From Prochlorococcus sp. AG-355-O17 (GTDB lineage Bacteria; Cyanobacteriota; Cyanobacteriia; PCC-6307; Cyanobiaceae): a DNA stretch of 64,000 bases. The notes beneath the pieces were generated by a model. It was not told where the DNA came from. It made no database searches and was given only the letters and a program-made list of their open reading frames with translations. Below, one piece after another: positions 36,697 to 47,742 of the stretch. Every line of letters starts with the position of its first letter. Position 1 is the stretch's first letter. Position numbers and translations under genes: made by a program. The stretch is from the NCBI GenBank assembly GCA_003280655.1, contig QCEK01000009.1, positions 1 to 64,000 of the forward strand, in the 5' to 3' direction.

Positions 36697-36726
36697 GACT
36701 TTACTCCTAGTGAACCAATTCGTAAA

Positions 36727-37458
36727 TCATGAGGCACGAATCAAACCTCTTTCAACTTGAGCTGGAACAATATCTAAGCAATCAAGTTCAGAGCAACATT
36801 TAAAATCATCCTCATAATCTCCAAGACTTGTCAATCTTTTGCCATGGGTTGCTGTTTTTAGACATTTTAAGATATCATTTTTCCAAAAATCCCAAAGTAC
36901 CAAAGCAGCCTGTAATTCGTCATTCACAATATTTATTTCAAAATCACAGTTATTTTCTAGGTATGAGGCCAAAGCACCAGCAGCTAAAGAATCCTCAAGT
37001 GAATAAGAACCCTCCCAGCCACTACCAAGAATTAAAACATTTTCACAATTTAATGAAATTATTCTTTCAGCAACTGCCTTCCTATTTGGAAGTCCCATAG
37101 CAAATAAATGCTTCGCATTTTGAACTTTTTGCAATGATTTAGTCCCATTAGTAGTACTCATAAATAATCTTTTACCATAAACAACTTTTTTTGTAACTGA
37201 TAAAGGAGAATTTCCTAAATCAAAGCCCTCAATCTTCTTTCCGCCTCTCTCTCCTAGCATTAGTCTCTTTTCAGCTTGCCACTTAATTGCAGATTCTTTC
37301 AATAAATCTAAATCTGCAAAGACTTGTATTGAGTCTGCTCCATTATTTAAAGCCCAGGAAATTGTTGTTGTAGCTCTTAAAACATCAATGACCACTGCAA
37401 CATCTGGGGTTATTTCTGGAGTATCCTTTGCAACGTGATAGTAAGTAAGATTAATAAT
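36727..37458 (-). CDS. comB: 2-phosphosulfolactate phosphatase family protein (ComB), ATT start
   Basis: Homologous to ComB phosphatases (Mg-dependent dephosphorylation of 2-phosphosulfolactate in archaeal coenzyme M synthesis; the role in cyanobacteria is open). Core motifs: VVIDVLRATTTISWAL, GERGGKKIEGFDLGNSP, STTNGTKSL. The only ATG/GTG/TTG-type start downstream is a GTG at 37395, which cuts off the first beta strand. The frame extends upstream with no ATG, GTG or TTG to a stop at 37471; an ATT at 37458 has AAGGA just before it and a TATAAT about 21-26 bases before it, giving a 243-aa protein starting INLTYYHVAK that fits the family. I take ATT as the start. Confidence 0.8.
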   Translation of the reverse strand: MINLTYYHVAKDTPEITPDVAVVIDVLRATTTISWALNNGADSIQVFADLDLLKESAIKWQAEKRLMLGERGGKKIEGFDLGNSPLSVTKKVVYGKRLFMSTTNGTKSLQKVQNAKHLFAMGLPNRKAVAERIISLNCENVLILGSGWEGSYSLEDSLAAGALASYLENNCDFEINIVNDELQAALVLWDFWKNDILKCLKTATHGKRLTSLGDYEDDFKCCSELDCLDIVPAQVERGLIRAS

Positions 37459-37478
37459 CGGATCCTTTTTCTAGTTTT

Positions 37479-37484
37479 ATTATA
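37479..37484 (-). promoter_or_regulatory. Likely -10 box of comB
   Basis: TATAAT reads on the minus strand at 37484-37479, 21 bases before the proposed ATT start at 37458. A transcript would begin near 37472, right at the upstream in-frame TAG, leaving a leader of only about 14 bases that carries the AAGGA at 37468-37464. There is no clear -35 hexamer, as is common for cyanobacterial promoters. Confidence 0.5.
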
Positions 37485-37587
37485 GAAAACAGTTACTTAA
37501 TTTGATTATTTTTTTTTAAAAACAAACTTATTGATAATATATAACTAATTTGTTTTTACAGAAATCTTATCAAGTATTAATTTGAAA

Positions 37588-38898
37588 ATGAATAATATCC
37601 GCACAATAAAAGGTGGAGGAAATTTAAAAGGAAAAGTAAAAGTGCCTGGAGATAAATCTATTTCTCATAGAGCTTTAATAATAGGAAGTATTGCTAAGGG
37701 CGATACAACTATTGAGGGGTTTTTACATTCTGAAGATCCACTTTCAACTGCTGACTGTCTTAGAAAATTAGGTGTAAATATACCAGAAATAAAAAAAGAG
37801 GAGCCTTTTACGATTTCAGGATTAGGTCTTGATGGATTAAAAGAGCCTAAAGAGATTCTAAATTGTGGCAATTCGGGAACCACCATGAGATTATTAATGG
37901 GTTTACTTGCAGGTCAAGAGGGCAAGAATTTTATTTTAACAGGTGATATTTCTCTTAATGAGAGGCCAATGGGGAGAGTGGGCAAACCATTATCTTTGAT
38001 GGGTGGCAAAATTTTTGGTAGAGAAAAAGGAAATAAAGCTCCAATCTCAATCGGTGGGAATAAACTTAAAGGGTGTGTGATTGGAACCCCTGTAGCGAGT
38101 GCCCAAGTAAAATCTGCAATTTTATTGGCAGGCCTCAAAGCTTCTGGAACCACTTCTGTTATTGAACCAGCATCTTCAAGAGATCATACAGAAAGAATGT
38201 TAAAAGCATTTGGAGCCGACATCAGTATCAGGGGAGAATTAGGTAGGAATGTAGTTATAAAGCCAGGGAGTAACTTAATTGGTCAGAGAATATTGATCCC
38301 TGGAGACATAAGCTCTGCTTCTTTTTGGATGATTGCTGCATCTATTGTTCCAAATTCGGAAGTTTTAATTCAGAATGTCGGATTAAATCCCACTAGAACA
38401 GGGATATTAAATGTGATGGATTCAATGGGGTGCAATTATGAGATTTTAGATAAATCTACTATTGCAGGTGAACTTATTGGATCTATTAAAGTAAAGACTG
38501 CAAATAATTTAAGATCATTCACTATTGAAGGAGATATTCTCCCAAAACTTATAGATGAAATCCCTATCCTTACTGTAGCTGCATGTTTTTGTGATGGAGT
38601 TTCTGAAATTAAGGATGCACAAGAATTAAGAGTTAAGGAGACAGATCGGCTAAAAGTCATGGCAAGACAGTTACAAAAATTCGGTGCTGAGATAACAGAA
38701 AAAGTGGATGGGTTAATTATTAATGGGCATTCAAAATTTCATTCTGCGGATGTAGACAGTGAAACGGATCATCGAGTAGCAATGAGTCTTGCAATCGCTT
38801 CACTCCTCGCCAAAGGTACATCAAAAATAATGAGATCAGATGCAGCTAGCGTCTCGTATCCCACTTTTTGGGAAGACCTTGCCAAACTAACTAACTAA
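37588..38898 (+). CDS. aroA: 3-phosphoshikimate 1-carboxyvinyltransferase (EPSP synthase)
   Basis: A 436-residue shikimate-pathway enzyme joining PEP and shikimate 3-phosphate. [18 protein letters not shown] (about 20-37), [15 protein letters not shown] (about 92-106), and the C-terminal [13 protein letters not shown] are the EPSP synthase signatures. I prefer the ATG at 37588 ([11 protein letters not shown]); a TTG at 37582 would add two residues. Divergent from comB over about 130 bases, so both promoters lie in this gap. Confidence 0.96.
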   Translation: MNNIRTIKGGGNLKGKVKVPGDKSISHRALIIGSIAKGDTTIEGFLHSEDPLSTADCLRKLGVNIPEIKKEEPFTISGLGLDGLKEPKEILNCGNSGTTMRLLMGLLAGQEGKNFILTGDISLNERPMGRVGKPLSLMGGKIFGREKGNKAPISIGGNKLKGCVIGTPVASAQVKSAILLAGLKASGTTSVIEPASSRDHTERMLKAFGADISIRGELGRNVVIKPGSNLIGQRILIPGDISSASFWMIAASIVPNSEVLIQNVGLNPTRTGILNVMDSMGCNYEILDKSTIAGELIGSIKVKTANNLRSFTIEGDILPKLIDEIPILTVAACFCDGVSEIKDAQELRVKETDRLKVMARQLQKFGAEITEKVDGLIINGHSKFHSADVDSETDHRVAMSLAIASLLAKGTSKIMRSDAASVSYPTFWEDLAKLTN

Positions 38899-38911
38899 CT
38901 TAAAAATTTTT

Positions 38912-39817
38912 TTGTCTGAATTAAAAGAAGTTTTAACTAAAGATGGTAGTTACTCTTTAAGAAGTGTATTTTTTCAAGAGAACTTCCATAGTTTATCTGG
39001 CGCATTAGAGGAAACAAAATTGAAGTTTACAGCTACTTCTAATTTGCCAAGATTTAAGGATAAATCTCTCAATGTATTGGATATATGTTTTGGTTTGGGA
39101 TATAACTCTGCTTCTTTACTAGAGGAATTGATTAAACAAAACTCGCTTCTAAATTTGTATGCTTTGGAGATTGATAAAAAACCTCTTGAATATTCACTTA
39201 GAAATGAATCTTTCCTTAAATTATGGGCTCCAAAAGTCAAAAAAATATTTGCATCATTATATCGAAAAGATTACTTTGAGGATCAATTTTTTAAGTGCAG
39301 TATTTTGTGGGGTGATGCTAGAAAAAAAATCAACCTTATTCCTTCATCTATTAAATTTGATCTAATTTATTTAGATGGCTTTTCCCCTCAAAAATGCCCA
39401 GAAGTATGGACAAATGAATTTTTATCTAAAGTCACAGAAAAGCTCAATCCTCAAGGTTATTTAATAACTTATTCTTCTTCAGCGGCAGTTAGAAAAACTT
39501 TAAGAAATCTTGGATTAGACATTTTTACTATTAAACCAAATTTTAATAAGAGAACTTTTTGGAGTCAGGGAACTGTCGCAATATCAAAATTTGATAAGAA
39601 TAAATTGAAACCTAATTTTAATTTTGAAAAGTTATCTTTGATTGAAGAAGAACATCTCTTAACTAAAGCTAGTATTCCATATAGAGATCAAAATTTAAAC
39701 TCAAGTAAAGACGATATAATCAAGAGAAGATTAGATGAGCAATTATTCTCAAATCTATTATCGACAAATGAATGGAGAGAGAAGTGGGGACTGACGAAGT
39801 TATCCGTGAAGAGTTAG
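38912..39817 (+). CDS. MnmC-like SAM-dependent methyltransferase
   Basis: A 301-residue protein of the Methyltransf_30 (MnmC methyltransferase domain) family. [21 protein letters not shown] (about 53-73) is the SAM-binding motif [20 protein letters not shown] (about 153-171) is diagnostic of MnmC-like proteins (the DGFxPxxxPxxW pattern). E. coli MnmC is fused to an oxidoreductase; here the methyltransferase stands alone, as in many cyanobacteria. It may modify the wobble uridine of some tRNAs. TTG start, 13 bases after aroA. Confidence 0.88.
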   Translation: MSELKEVLTKDGSYSLRSVFFQENFHSLSGALEETKLKFTATSNLPRFKDKSLNVLDICFGLGYNSASLLEELIKQNSLLNLYALEIDKKPLEYSLRNESFLKLWAPKVKKIFASLYRKDYFEDQFFKCSILWGDARKKINLIPSSIKFDLIYLDGFSPQKCPEVWTNEFLSKVTEKLNPQGYLITYSSSAAVRKTLRNLGLDIFTIKPNFNKRTFWSQGTVAISKFDKNKLKPNFNFEKLSLIEEEHLLTKASIPYRDQNLNSSKDDIIKRRLDEQLFSNLLSTNEWREKWGLTKLSVKS

Positions 39818-39842
39818 ATTTAAATTAGGATTACAAATAAAC

Positions 39843-41204
39843 ATGTTAAGTGTTGCGATATTAGCGGCAGGCAAGGGCACTAGGATGGAAAGCTCATTGC
39901 CAAAAGTTTTACATAAAATTTCTGGCAAAAGTCTTCTACAAAGAGTAATTGATTCATGTGTCGAATTAAAGCCCGATAAGATTTTCATAATTACTGGACA
40001 CAAATCAAAAGAAGTACAAAAGTCAATCCCAAACGATAAAAAAATCCATGTTGTTGTTCAAGAACCTCAATCAGGAACCGGTCATGCTATCCAGGTACTT
40101 TGTAAAGAAGTAAAAAAACATGAAGGAAAACTTTTGGTACTAAACGGCGATGTGCCACTCATTAGGCCTTGTACTCTAAAAAGACTTTTGTATTTACACG
40201 ATTCAAAAAATGCTGATGTTTCTTTAATTACCACAAAGAAAACAAATCCTCATGGATATGGCCGAGTTTTTTTGAAGGGGAGTTTAATAGAAAGAATTGT
40301 TGAAGAAAAAGATTGCAATGATCTAGAAAGAGAAAATCCATTAATCAATGCAGGTGTTTACTGTTTTAACTGGGGTAACTTATCAGAAATAATTTATACC
40401 TTGCAAAGCAATAATAATCAAAAAGAGATTTACTTAACAGATACAATAGCTCTGCTAAAAAATTCCTCAAGTCTCGAGGTAGAGGATAATGGAGAGCTTC
40501 AAGGAATTAATAACAGAATTCAACTATCAGAGTGCGAGGAATGTATTCAGAATTCAATTAAAGAAAAACATATGCTTAATGGTGTAACTTTTATAAATAA
40601 AGCAAGTTGTTCAATTAGTGAAGAAGCAGAAATTGGTAAGGATGTAATCATTGAGGCTAATACACATATAAGAGGAAATACGAAAATAAAAAGTCATTGC
40701 ATTATCGGGCCAAATACTTTTATTGAGAATTCTAGTGTGGGATTAAATTGTGAAATTTTAAACTCTACTGTTTATGATTCTCAGATAATGGATCATATAA
40801 AAATTGGCCCTTATAGTCATATAAGACCTAATTCCAAAATATCTTCCCATAGCAAAATAGGTAATTTTGTTGAGATCAAAAATAGTCAACTAGAGGAAGA
40901 ATCTAAAGTAAACCATCTTAGTTATATTGGTGATTCTATTATTGGAAGATCTACAAATATTGGAGCAGGCACTATTACTGCAAATTTTGATGGACAGAAA
41001 AAACATCAAACAAAAATTGGCAAAAATTCAAGTATAGGAGCAAACACAGTTTTTGTAGCACCAATAAATCTAGGGGAATCAGTAACAACAGGTGCTGGTT
41101 CAGTGATCACAAAAGACTCTAAAGATAATTCATTAGCGATCTCAAGAACTAAGCAAGTAAATATAGAGAATTGGAAAAAAAGAAATCCTGATTTAGTTAA
41201 TTAA
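39843..41204 (+). CDS. glmU: Bifunctional GlcNAc-1-P uridyltransferase/GlcN-1-P acetyltransferase
   Basis: A 453-residue enzyme producing UDP-GlcNAc for the cell wall and LPS. N-terminal pyrophosphorylase: [18 protein letters not shown] (7-24), and [10 protein letters not shown] with the metal Asp. C-terminal left-handed beta-helix (about 255-430) of hexapeptide repeats ([35 protein letters not shown]) carries acetyltransferase activity. The gene ends with a 12-base overlap into convergent murF. Confidence 0.96.
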   Translation: MLSVAILAAGKGTRMESSLPKVLHKISGKSLLQRVIDSCVELKPDKIFIITGHKSKEVQKSIPNDKKIHVVVQEPQSGTGHAIQVLCKEVKKHEGKLLVLNGDVPLIRPCTLKRLLYLHDSKNADVSLITTKKTNPHGYGRVFLKGSLIERIVEEKDCNDLERENPLINAGVYCFNWGNLSEIIYTLQSNNNQKEIYLTDTIALLKNSSSLEVEDNGELQGINNRIQLSECEECIQNSIKEKHMLNGVTFINKASCSISEEAEIGKDVIIEANTHIRGNTKIKSHCIIGPNTFIENSSVGLNCEILNSTVYDSQIMDHIKIGPYSHIRPNSKISSHSKIGNFVEIKNSQLEEESKVNHLSYIGDSIIGRSTNIGAGTITANFDGQKKHQTKIGKNSSIGANTVFVAPINLGESVTTGAGSVITKDSKDNSLAISRTKQVNIENWKKRNPDLVN

Positions 41205-42566
41205 TTCAATAATTTTTTCAAGTTGCCAACATCTGCTCCCTTTTATAAGAATAGAATCACCTTTTTTTGTAGATTTGTTTATCTCTTGAGGTACATCTTT
41301 AATATTATTTAAAACTAAGAATTTATTCTTATCTTTTAGAAAATTGGAGTAAATTTTTTCATTTTCTTTATCGCAAATAAATAGACACTTTTCTATATCT
41401 GAATTATTTATTAATTTGAATATTTCTTTGTGATACTTTTCAGATTCTTTTCCCAATTCTTGCATACTTCCAAATATGAAAAATTTATTTCTCGGTTTTT
41501 CAAGTAGGGTTTTAATACATGCTTTTACTGACTCCGGAGAAGCATTATATGATTCATCATATATGGTTGTTTTTATTGATTTAAGAATTTTATTTCTTCC
41601 ACCTAAACTTACAAAATCAAATTTATTAAAACTTGCAAAATCAAGTCCTAACTCTTTAGCAACTGCATAAGCAAATAAGAAATTCGAAGCATTATGAAAT
41701 CCCTCAAATGAAATTTCAAAGGTATTTTCTTCAATTAGAATTGTTTTATTCGAAGGATTATAAAATCCTCGCAAATTATCATCTTTCTTAAAACTATCCT
41801 TTTGATTTTCTATATTTAATAGTTTTACTTTTATCACTCTACCTTTCCAAAATCCTTTTAAAGTTTTTTCTAGGAATGGATCATTTGCTGGAATTATTAC
41901 AACTCCCTTTGGATTTAAGAACTTACTAATTTCACACTTTGCATGAGTAATATTTTTTTTTGAGCCCAACAATCCAATATGAGCTGTCCCAATGTTAGTA
42001 ATAACTGCAATATCGGGTTCACTATATTTAGATAAATTCTCGATCTGTCCAAGACCTCTCATTCCCATCTCAAGAACTAAAACTTTATCTTCTTTATCTG
42101 TAGCAAGAATAGTAAGACCAACTCCAATCTCATTATTGAAATTTGCATGAGATAATTTAATTCTTCCAAGTTTATTTAAAACTCCACCAATCATTTCTTT
42201 TGTTGTGGTTTTACCCACTGAGCCAGTTATTGCAACAATAGGGATATTTAATTTTTTTCTTTTTAGCAATGCTAATTTTTGAAAAGCCTCTGTTGTGTCA
42301 TTTACAACCCAATAAGGAAAATTACTAGGGAGTAATCTCTGCATCCCTTTTTTAATTACAACAGATTTAACTCCTTTATTTAAAACCTCTGGGAGAAAAC
42401 TATGTCCGTCAAAATTTTTACCCTTGATAGCTATAAAAAGATCATTTTTTAATAAAGTTCTACTATCAATACTTATATTCTTAAAATTCAAAAAATCTCT
42501 TTTCCCCTCTCTCAGATTTCTAATATCCCCCAAAACATCGTTTAATTCTGATAAAGAGAATTCCAT
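41193..42566 (-). CDS. murF: UDP-N-acetylmuramoyl-tripeptide-D-alanyl-D-alanine ligase
   Basis: A 457-residue Mur ligase that adds D-Ala-D-Ala to the UDP-muramoyl tripeptide. The ATP site is [21 protein letters not shown] (about 111-131), [21 protein letters not shown] follows, and [15 protein letters not shown] near residue 335 is the MurF C-terminal motif. The short N-terminal domain ([15 protein letters not shown]) is present. Its 3' end overlaps glmU, a functionally related gene on the other strand. Confidence 0.95.
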   Translation of the reverse strand: MEFSLSELNDVLGDIRNLREGKRDFLNFKNISIDSRTLLKNDLFIAIKGKNFDGHSFLPEVLNKGVKSVVIKKGMQRLLPSNFPYWVVNDTTEAFQKLALLKRKKLNIPIVAITGSVGKTTTKEMIGGVLNKLGRIKLSHANFNNEIGVGLTILATDKEDKVLVLEMGMRGLGQIENLSKYSEPDIAVITNIGTAHIGLLGSKKNITHAKCEISKFLNPKGVVIIPANDPFLEKTLKGFWKGRVIKVKLLNIENQKDSFKKDDNLRGFYNPSNKTILIEENTFEISFEGFHNASNFLFAYAVAKELGLDFASFNKFDFVSLGGRNKILKSIKTTIYDESYNASPESVKACIKTLLEKPRNKFFIFGSMQELGKESEKYHKEIFKLINNSDIEKCLFICDKENEKIYSNFLKDKNKFLVLNNIKDVPQEINKSTKKGDSILIKGSRCWQLEKIIELIN

Positions 42567-42573
42567 TAAAAAA

Positions 42574-44031
42574 TTAAGTCATACTTTTTTTTAAAGATGG
42601 ATCGGCTGATTGTCCGTAGGAAAATTTTTCAACTTCAGCAACATCTGGGGATGGTTCTTTTATTCCACAAACATCCTTATACATAACTTCGTATTCAAGA
42701 GCTGATCTTTGCCAACTAAACTCTTGGCTCATAGCTCTTTTTTGCAGTAATTTCCAACTATCTTTATGCCTAAAGGCTTCCCAGGACCTTACCAAAGAAG
42801 TATAGAAATCTATAGGTTCAAAGCGATCAAAGCAAAATCCCGTACCATTATTATTTTCTGGATCGTGAGGTAAAACTGTATCAACTAAACCTCCAACTCG
42901 CCTTACTATAGGGATAGAGCCATATCTCATAGCAAGGAGTTGACTAATACCACAAGGTTCAAATCTACTTGGCATTAAAAATGCATCAGAGCCACCATAG
43001 ATAAGCCTTGATAAAGAATCATCATAGGTAAGAAATACTGAGAATCTTCCTGGGTAATCTAATGCCAGTTGCCATAATCCAGACTCTAAATATCTATCTC
43101 CAGTCCCTAAAACAGCAATTTGAGAATCTGTATAGGCTAATAGTCTTCTTGAAACTTGTAAAAGTAAGTCAACCCCTTTCTGATCAACTAACCTACTGAC
43201 CATACCTAAAAGATATTTTCTAGGATTAACTTCGAGACCCATTTCTCTCTGCAGAATTTTTTTATTTTCTAGCCTATTTTCTAAATTCTTAATACTGAAT
43301 TGTGCAGGTAAAACTGGATCTTTGGCTGGATTCCATTCATCAAGATCTATGCCATTAAGAATTCCCCTTAATTTACCTGAAATGTAATTAAGTAATCCTT
43401 CGAGGCTTTCCCCGTATTCATGGGTTTTAATCTCATCTGCATAAGTCGGAGAAACAGCATTGACCCTATCTGCGTACAACATTGCCGCGGCCATCGTGTG
43501 GTCTCCATGCATATACCAAGGACACCAAGTCATTTTTTCAAGTTTCCACCTCCAAGGGCCTTGGTATTTTAAATTATGAATTGTGAAGACAGTACTAATT
43601 TCGGGATCCTGATGCATCCACACAGGAATCATTCCAGTGTGCCAATCATGGCAATGGAGAACTTGAGGTTTCCAACAATTCCAGGCAAATTCTGCAGTGG
43701 CACTAGCAAAAAATGTAAAGCGCCAGTCCTCATTTTCGCCTCCATATATTTGGTCAGAGTCAAATGTTGGATGACCCACTAGGTAAATCACATAATTATG
43801 AATGGGATGTTTTGCTTCATATACGGCAAAATCAGTGCCCATTGTATTTGCTCTAAAGACGGGTTCATTCGATACCTCTAAAAGACTCCACAATTTTCCA
43901 TACCCTGGAATTATTACCCTTACATCGTGACCAAGTTTTATCAAAGATGGAGGCAACGAACCAACCACATCTCCCATACCTCCAACTTTGATCATTGGAG
44001 CACATTCAGCAGCGGCAAGAAGAATTCTCAT
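42574..44031 (-). CDS. glgA: Glycogen synthase
   Basis: A 485-residue ADP-glucose glycogen synthase (GT5 family). N-terminus [26 protein letters not shown] holds the KxGG ADP-glucose site (residues 16-20). [12 protein letters not shown] and [10 protein letters not shown] are typical, and the C-terminal [20 protein letters not shown] motif (about 355-375) binds the donor. It extends alpha-1,4-glucan chains as carbon store. Spacing to murF is 7 bases, so they may share a transcript. Confidence 0.95.
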   Translation of the reverse strand: MRILLAAAECAPMIKVGGMGDVVGSLPPSLIKLGHDVRVIIPGYGKLWSLLEVSNEPVFRANTMGTDFAVYEAKHPIHNYVIYLVGHPTFDSDQIYGGENEDWRFTFFASATAEFAWNCWKPQVLHCHDWHTGMIPVWMHQDPEISTVFTIHNLKYQGPWRWKLEKMTWCPWYMHGDHTMAAAMLYADRVNAVSPTYADEIKTHEYGESLEGLLNYISGKLRGILNGIDLDEWNPAKDPVLPAQFSIKNLENRLENKKILQREMGLEVNPRKYLLGMVSRLVDQKGVDLLLQVSRRLLAYTDSQIAVLGTGDRYLESGLWQLALDYPGRFSVFLTYDDSLSRLIYGGSDAFLMPSRFEPCGISQLLAMRYGSIPIVRRVGGLVDTVLPHDPENNNGTGFCFDRFEPIDFYTSLVRSWEAFRHKDSWKLLQKRAMSQEFSWQRSALEYEVMYKDVCGIKEPSPDVAEVEKFSYGQSADPSLKKSMT

Positions 44032-44066
44032 TGATAATTATTTAAAAAGTTCTTTTGAAAAATAAA

Positions 44067-44924
44067 CTAGGGTGTCCACTTATAGTCAGAAAAGTCTGGT
44101 GGACGCTTTTCAAGAAAGGCATCTCTACCTTCTTGAGCTTCTTCAGTAGAATAGAATAATTGAGTTGTGTATCCAGATAATTCTTGAATACCTGCAATCC
44201 CATCATTCTCTGCATTGAATGAAGCTTTAAGAATTCGAATAGCAGTTGGACTATTTCGTAAGATCTCTCTTGCCCAGATTACACCCTCAGCTTCTAATTC
44301 TTCAATCTTTGTAATTGCATTTATTAAGCCCATCTTCAAAGCTTCCTTGGAATTATATTTTCGACATAAAAACCAAATTTCTTTTGCTTTTCTTTGACCA
44401 ACAAGTCTTGCTAAATAACTAGATCCAAAACCCGCATCAAAACTACCAACTCTTGGACCTGTTTGACCAAAAATTGCATTTTCAGAGGCGATACTGAGAT
44501 CACATATTAGATGAAGTACCTGCCCTCCTCCAATTGCGAAACCAGGAACTAAAGCAATAACCACTTTAGGCAAACTTCTTATTAATCTTTGAAGTTCAAG
44601 TACATTTAATCTCTGCTTCCCTTCATCATTTTTATATCCATTTTTACCCCTTACACTCTGATCACCTCCAGAGCAAAAAGAATAAATGCCTTTCTTGTCA
44701 GGTCCCGCACCTGTAAAGAGAACTACGCCAATAGTTTCATCATTTCTTACGATATCAAATGCGTCAATGAGTTCATCTACAGTTTGTGGCCTAAATGCAT
44801 TTCTTTTTTCAGGCCGATTAATTGCAATTCTCGCGATTCCCTCATCTGATTTGTGAAACAATATATCCTCATAAGATTTGCATTCTGACCAATTTAAAGT
44901 TGTTTTTCCAGGTAATACTTTCAT
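44067..44924 (-). CDS. menB: 1,4-dihydroxy-2-naphthoyl-CoA synthase
   Basis: A 285-residue crotonase-fold enzyme of phylloquinone synthesis. The oxyanion-hole stretch [16 protein letters not shown] (about 83-98) is the MenB signature, [22 protein letters not shown] is the crotonase core, and [20 protein letters not shown] is the MenB-specific binding motif. Final end [13 protein letters not shown]-like ([12 protein letters not shown]) is typical. Lies downstream of menD on the same strand across 35 bases. Confidence 0.96.
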   Translation of the reverse strand: MKVLPGKTTLNWSECKSYEDILFHKSDEGIARIAINRPEKRNAFRPQTVDELIDAFDIVRNDETIGVVLFTGAGPDKKGIYSFCSGGDQSVRGKNGYKNDEGKQRLNVLELQRLIRSLPKVVIALVPGFAIGGGQVLHLICDLSIASENAIFGQTGPRVGSFDAGFGSSYLARLVGQRKAKEIWFLCRKYNSKEALKMGLINAITKIEELEAEGVIWAREILRNSPTAIRILKASFNAENDGIAGIQELSGYTTQLFYSTEEAQEGRDAFLEKRPPDFSDYKWTP

Positions 44925-44959
44925 GAAATCTAATTATTTAAAGATAGAAAATGATAAAT

Positions 44960-46723
44960 TTAACTGCCAATTATTTTTTCTAGCAAGGCATTTTTTTCAC
45001 AAATTTCATTTTCTGGATCAACATCAACTTTAATTATTACAGATTTCTGGATAGAAATGCTCCAATCTAATGCCTCTCGTAATTTTTTAAAATTTGCCAC
45101 ACTTTTAAAGTTTACTTGAAAGGCCTCTGCGAGTTTTGGCCAGTTTATTTCTTTTGGCATAAGAAATAGTTTTTTTAGTTCATCTTCTTTTAAATTTTTT
45201 TTATAAATACGATTAAATATATTTCCGCCATTATTATTTATTAGAAGAATTGTTAAATTCATGTCGATTGAATTTTCAATCAGCCAACCGTTTATATCAT
45301 GAATAAAAGCCAAATCTCCAGTCACAAGCAGTAGAGGATTTTTAATTCTAGAAATACCTAATGCAAGAGATAAAGTACCGTCTATGCCAGACGCACCCCT
45401 AAAGCTGAAACAATTTCTTGTTAAAGTACCATTTTCTGAAAATGTGAGCCAATCTCTAATCGGGCTACTCGCGGAGAGCATTATAGGATTTTCATTTGGC
45501 CAAAGTTTTGGAACAAGATTTGCAAGCATATACTCAGTAATTTGATTATCTTGATTAATTTGCTCTTTTAAAATTTCTTTAATCTGCTCGCCTTCCTCTA
45601 TTAGATTTAAAGCCATCGGAGTAAGAGACTTTTTGTTTTTTTCGTTGATTGATAATTCTTCGAACAATAGAGTAGTAAAATTTGATAGCCCAAAATCATA
45701 TTCAAATGATTTTTTTATAGGGTCCAATTTTCTAAAGTTTTTTTCTTTTATAAGAATTTGTATCCCTTTGAAGTTTGTTAAAAACTTCTCTAAATCAATT
45801 GAGGATGACATAGGGCCAAGCCTCAAAAGTTGATGACAATTTATTAAATTTTTATTTTTTCTTAAGACTAATTCCCAATTCACGACTAGTCCTCTCAACC
45901 CAGAGTAAACACCTGAAACAGGATCAGCAAATACTGGCCAACCAGTAATCTCTTGTAATCGTTCTAAAGACTTATTGAAAGAAGTTAAATCATTTATGGA
46001 ACCTTGATAGGGACCTACCAAAATAATGCCAGATTCATCTAAATTTAAATTTTTTGAAATTTCAAAGAATTTATTTTTATCAGACTTTATTTCAACTTCC
46101 TGAAATATATATTTTTTCTTTAAATAAATTCTCTCAAAAACCTCTAAAACATTTTTTTTATTTAAAAATGAAATACCTAAAGGCTTATCTATAGGAATAT
46201 TTAAATGAATAGGACCAGGAAAGGTTGATATTTGTTTCTCAATAGTTCGAACTAAATTCAAGATTTCATTTTCTTGTGTTTCATGAAGTCCATTTAGATT
46301 TGTACTTAAAACTCTTCTGCAGACTGAACTCAAAAAATCTTCTTGATTTACTGTTTGATTAGCGCCACAATCTTTTAATCTTAAGGGTCTATCAGCTGTA
46401 AGAAATATAATACCTTTACAAGATCGGTCTGCCTCAACTGCTGCCGGCAATAAGTTACTTACAGCAGTCCCAGAAGTCGTAATAGCTAAAGAGAGATTAC
46501 CTGATGCAGCAGAAATTCCAAGAGAGTGGAATCCAGCAGATCTCTCATCTATTGAATTAAAAATATTTACCAGTCCTAATTTATTTAATTCTCCAGCAGC
46601 TATTGCTAAAGGTGCTGATCTACTTCCAGGACATATTATTAAATTTTGAACCCCTATTTTTATAAGAAGATTCAAAAGTTGTAGACTTCTAAGAAAATTT
46701 TTGCATTCAATAGATGATGTCAT
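44960..46723 (-). CDS. menD: SEPHCHC synthase
   Basis: A 587-residue thiamine-diphosphate enzyme that joins isochorismate and 2-oxoglutarate. The N-terminal [18 protein letters not shown] (about 29-46) and [18 protein letters not shown]-like region ([18 protein letters not shown]) match MenD. The TDP site is [14 protein letters not shown], followed by NNNGGNIFN that binds Mg/TDP. With menB it supports phylloquinone supply for photosystem I. Divergent from lepB over 50 bases. Confidence 0.94.
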   Translation of the reverse strand: MTSSIECKNFLRSLQLLNLLIKIGVQNLIICPGSRSAPLAIAAGELNKLGLVNIFNSIDERSAGFHSLGISAASGNLSLAITTSGTAVSNLLPAAVEADRSCKGIIFLTADRPLRLKDCGANQTVNQEDFLSSVCRRVLSTNLNGLHETQENEILNLVRTIEKQISTFPGPIHLNIPIDKPLGISFLNKKNVLEVFERIYLKKKYIFQEVEIKSDKNKFFEISKNLNLDESGIILVGPYQGSINDLTSFNKSLERLQEITGWPVFADPVSGVYSGLRGLVVNWELVLRKNKNLINCHQLLRLGPMSSSIDLEKFLTNFKGIQILIKEKNFRKLDPIKKSFEYDFGLSNFTTLLFEELSINEKNKKSLTPMALNLIEEGEQIKEILKEQINQDNQITEYMLANLVPKLWPNENPIMLSASSPIRDWLTFSENGTLTRNCFSFRGASGIDGTLSLALGISRIKNPLLLVTGDLAFIHDINGWLIENSIDMNLTILLINNNGGNIFNRIYKKNLKEDELKKLFLMPKEINWPKLAEAFQVNFKSVANFKKLREALDWSISIQKSVIIKVDVDPENEICEKNALLEKIIGS

Positions 46724-46773
46724 AATTTATATAAATGCTTTGAGATTTTCCTTATAACTGAATTAAATAAAAC

Positions 46774-47358
46774 ATGTCTAAAACTCAAGAAAAAAGAAAT
46801 TCAATAATAAAGGATTTAAAAAATCTTTTAATCTGGATATCTATAGCTTTAATTATACGATGGCAGGTTATAGAGCCAAGATGGATCCCATCTGGTTCAA
46901 TGCTTCCAACTCTTCAAATACAAGATAAAATTCTTGTTGAGAAACTAACCCCCAAAATCACATCCAAATCAAATCTTTCAAAATTAAAAAATAAAATAGT
47001 TGTTTTTAACGTTCCTGAACAATTAATTAATGCTGGTTATGAAGCAGATACTGCGCTAATAAAAAGAGTAATTGGAATACCTGGAGACAAGGTAGAAGTA
47101 AGAGATGGGAACCTTTACTTAAATGATATCGCTCAAAACAATTACATTTTTGACAAAAATATTAATTATTCAATGGGTCCTTTTATTGTCCCAGAAGAAT
47201 CATTATGGGTGATGGGAGATAATAGAAATAACAGTATGGACTCACATATTTGGGGATTTTTACCCTATGAAAAGGTTATTGGTAAAGCTATTTTTAGATA
47301 TTGGCCGTTCAATAAAATTGGACCTATTCGGTTCCCTGCCCTTAATAATTTAGATTAA
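46774..47358 (+). CDS. lepB: Signal peptidase I
   Basis: A 194-residue membrane serine peptidase that cleaves Sec signal peptides. A single N-terminal helix is at about 16-30. The catalytic Ser42 lies in IPSGSMLPTL, Lys97 in TALIKRVIGIPGD, and the last box DNRNNSMDSHIWGFLP is complete. Length is typical of cyanobacterial SPase I with one anchor. Confidence 0.95.
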   Translation: MSKTQEKRNSIIKDLKNLLIWISIALIIRWQVIEPRWIPSGSMLPTLQIQDKILVEKLTPKITSKSNLSKLKNKIVVFNVPEQLINAGYEADTALIKRVIGIPGDKVEVRDGNLYLNDIAQNNYIFDKNINYSMGPFIVPEESLWVMGDNRNNSMDSHIWGFLPYEKVIGKAIFRYWPFNKIGPIRFPALNNLD

Positions 47359-47403
47359 TGGGTACGTGATGTTGTAGGGTTTTTATATCTTGAAGTTGTA
47401 GAA

Positions 47404-47739
47404 ATGTTTAATCCAGAATTTCTTGCTACTGAAAATAATGATCCAAACGATGAGAATGATTTAATCCAATATTTACAAAAACAATCGCCAGAAGTTTTGC
47501 AAAGAGTAGCAAAATCAGCTAGTGAAGATATTCAAGAAATTATTAGACATAATGTTCAAGGTCTTCTTGGAATGCTTCCTTCAGATCAATTTGATGTAAA
47601 AATAACATCTTCAAAAGACAACATTGCTAATTTATTATCTTCTGCAATGATGACAGGATATTTCTTAAGACAAATGGAGCAAAGAAAAGAGCTGGAACAA
47701 ACTCTTAAAAATGATGAAAAAATGTCTATTGAAGAATAG
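47404..47739 (+). CDS. DUF760 family protein
   Basis: A 111-residue protein with the DUF760 core (YLQKQSPEVLQRVAKSAS, then VQGLLGMLPSDQFDVKIT, then LLSSAMMTGYFLRQMEQR). DUF760 is found in cyanobacteria and plastids; the function is not settled. Soluble, acidic N-terminus, helical. It lies 45 bases after lepB. Confidence 0.85.
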   Translation: MFNPEFLATENNDPNDENDLIQYLQKQSPEVLQRVAKSASEDIQEIIRHNVQGLLGMLPSDQFDVKITSSKDNIANLLSSAMMTGYFLRQMEQRKELEQTLKNDEKMSIEE

Positions 47740-47742
47740 TTT

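Noticed and set aside
37393-37395. GTG at 37395 as comB start
   Set aside because: It deletes the first beta strand of the phosphatase fold, while the upstream frame is homologous-looking and has its own Shine-Dalgarno and -10 box.
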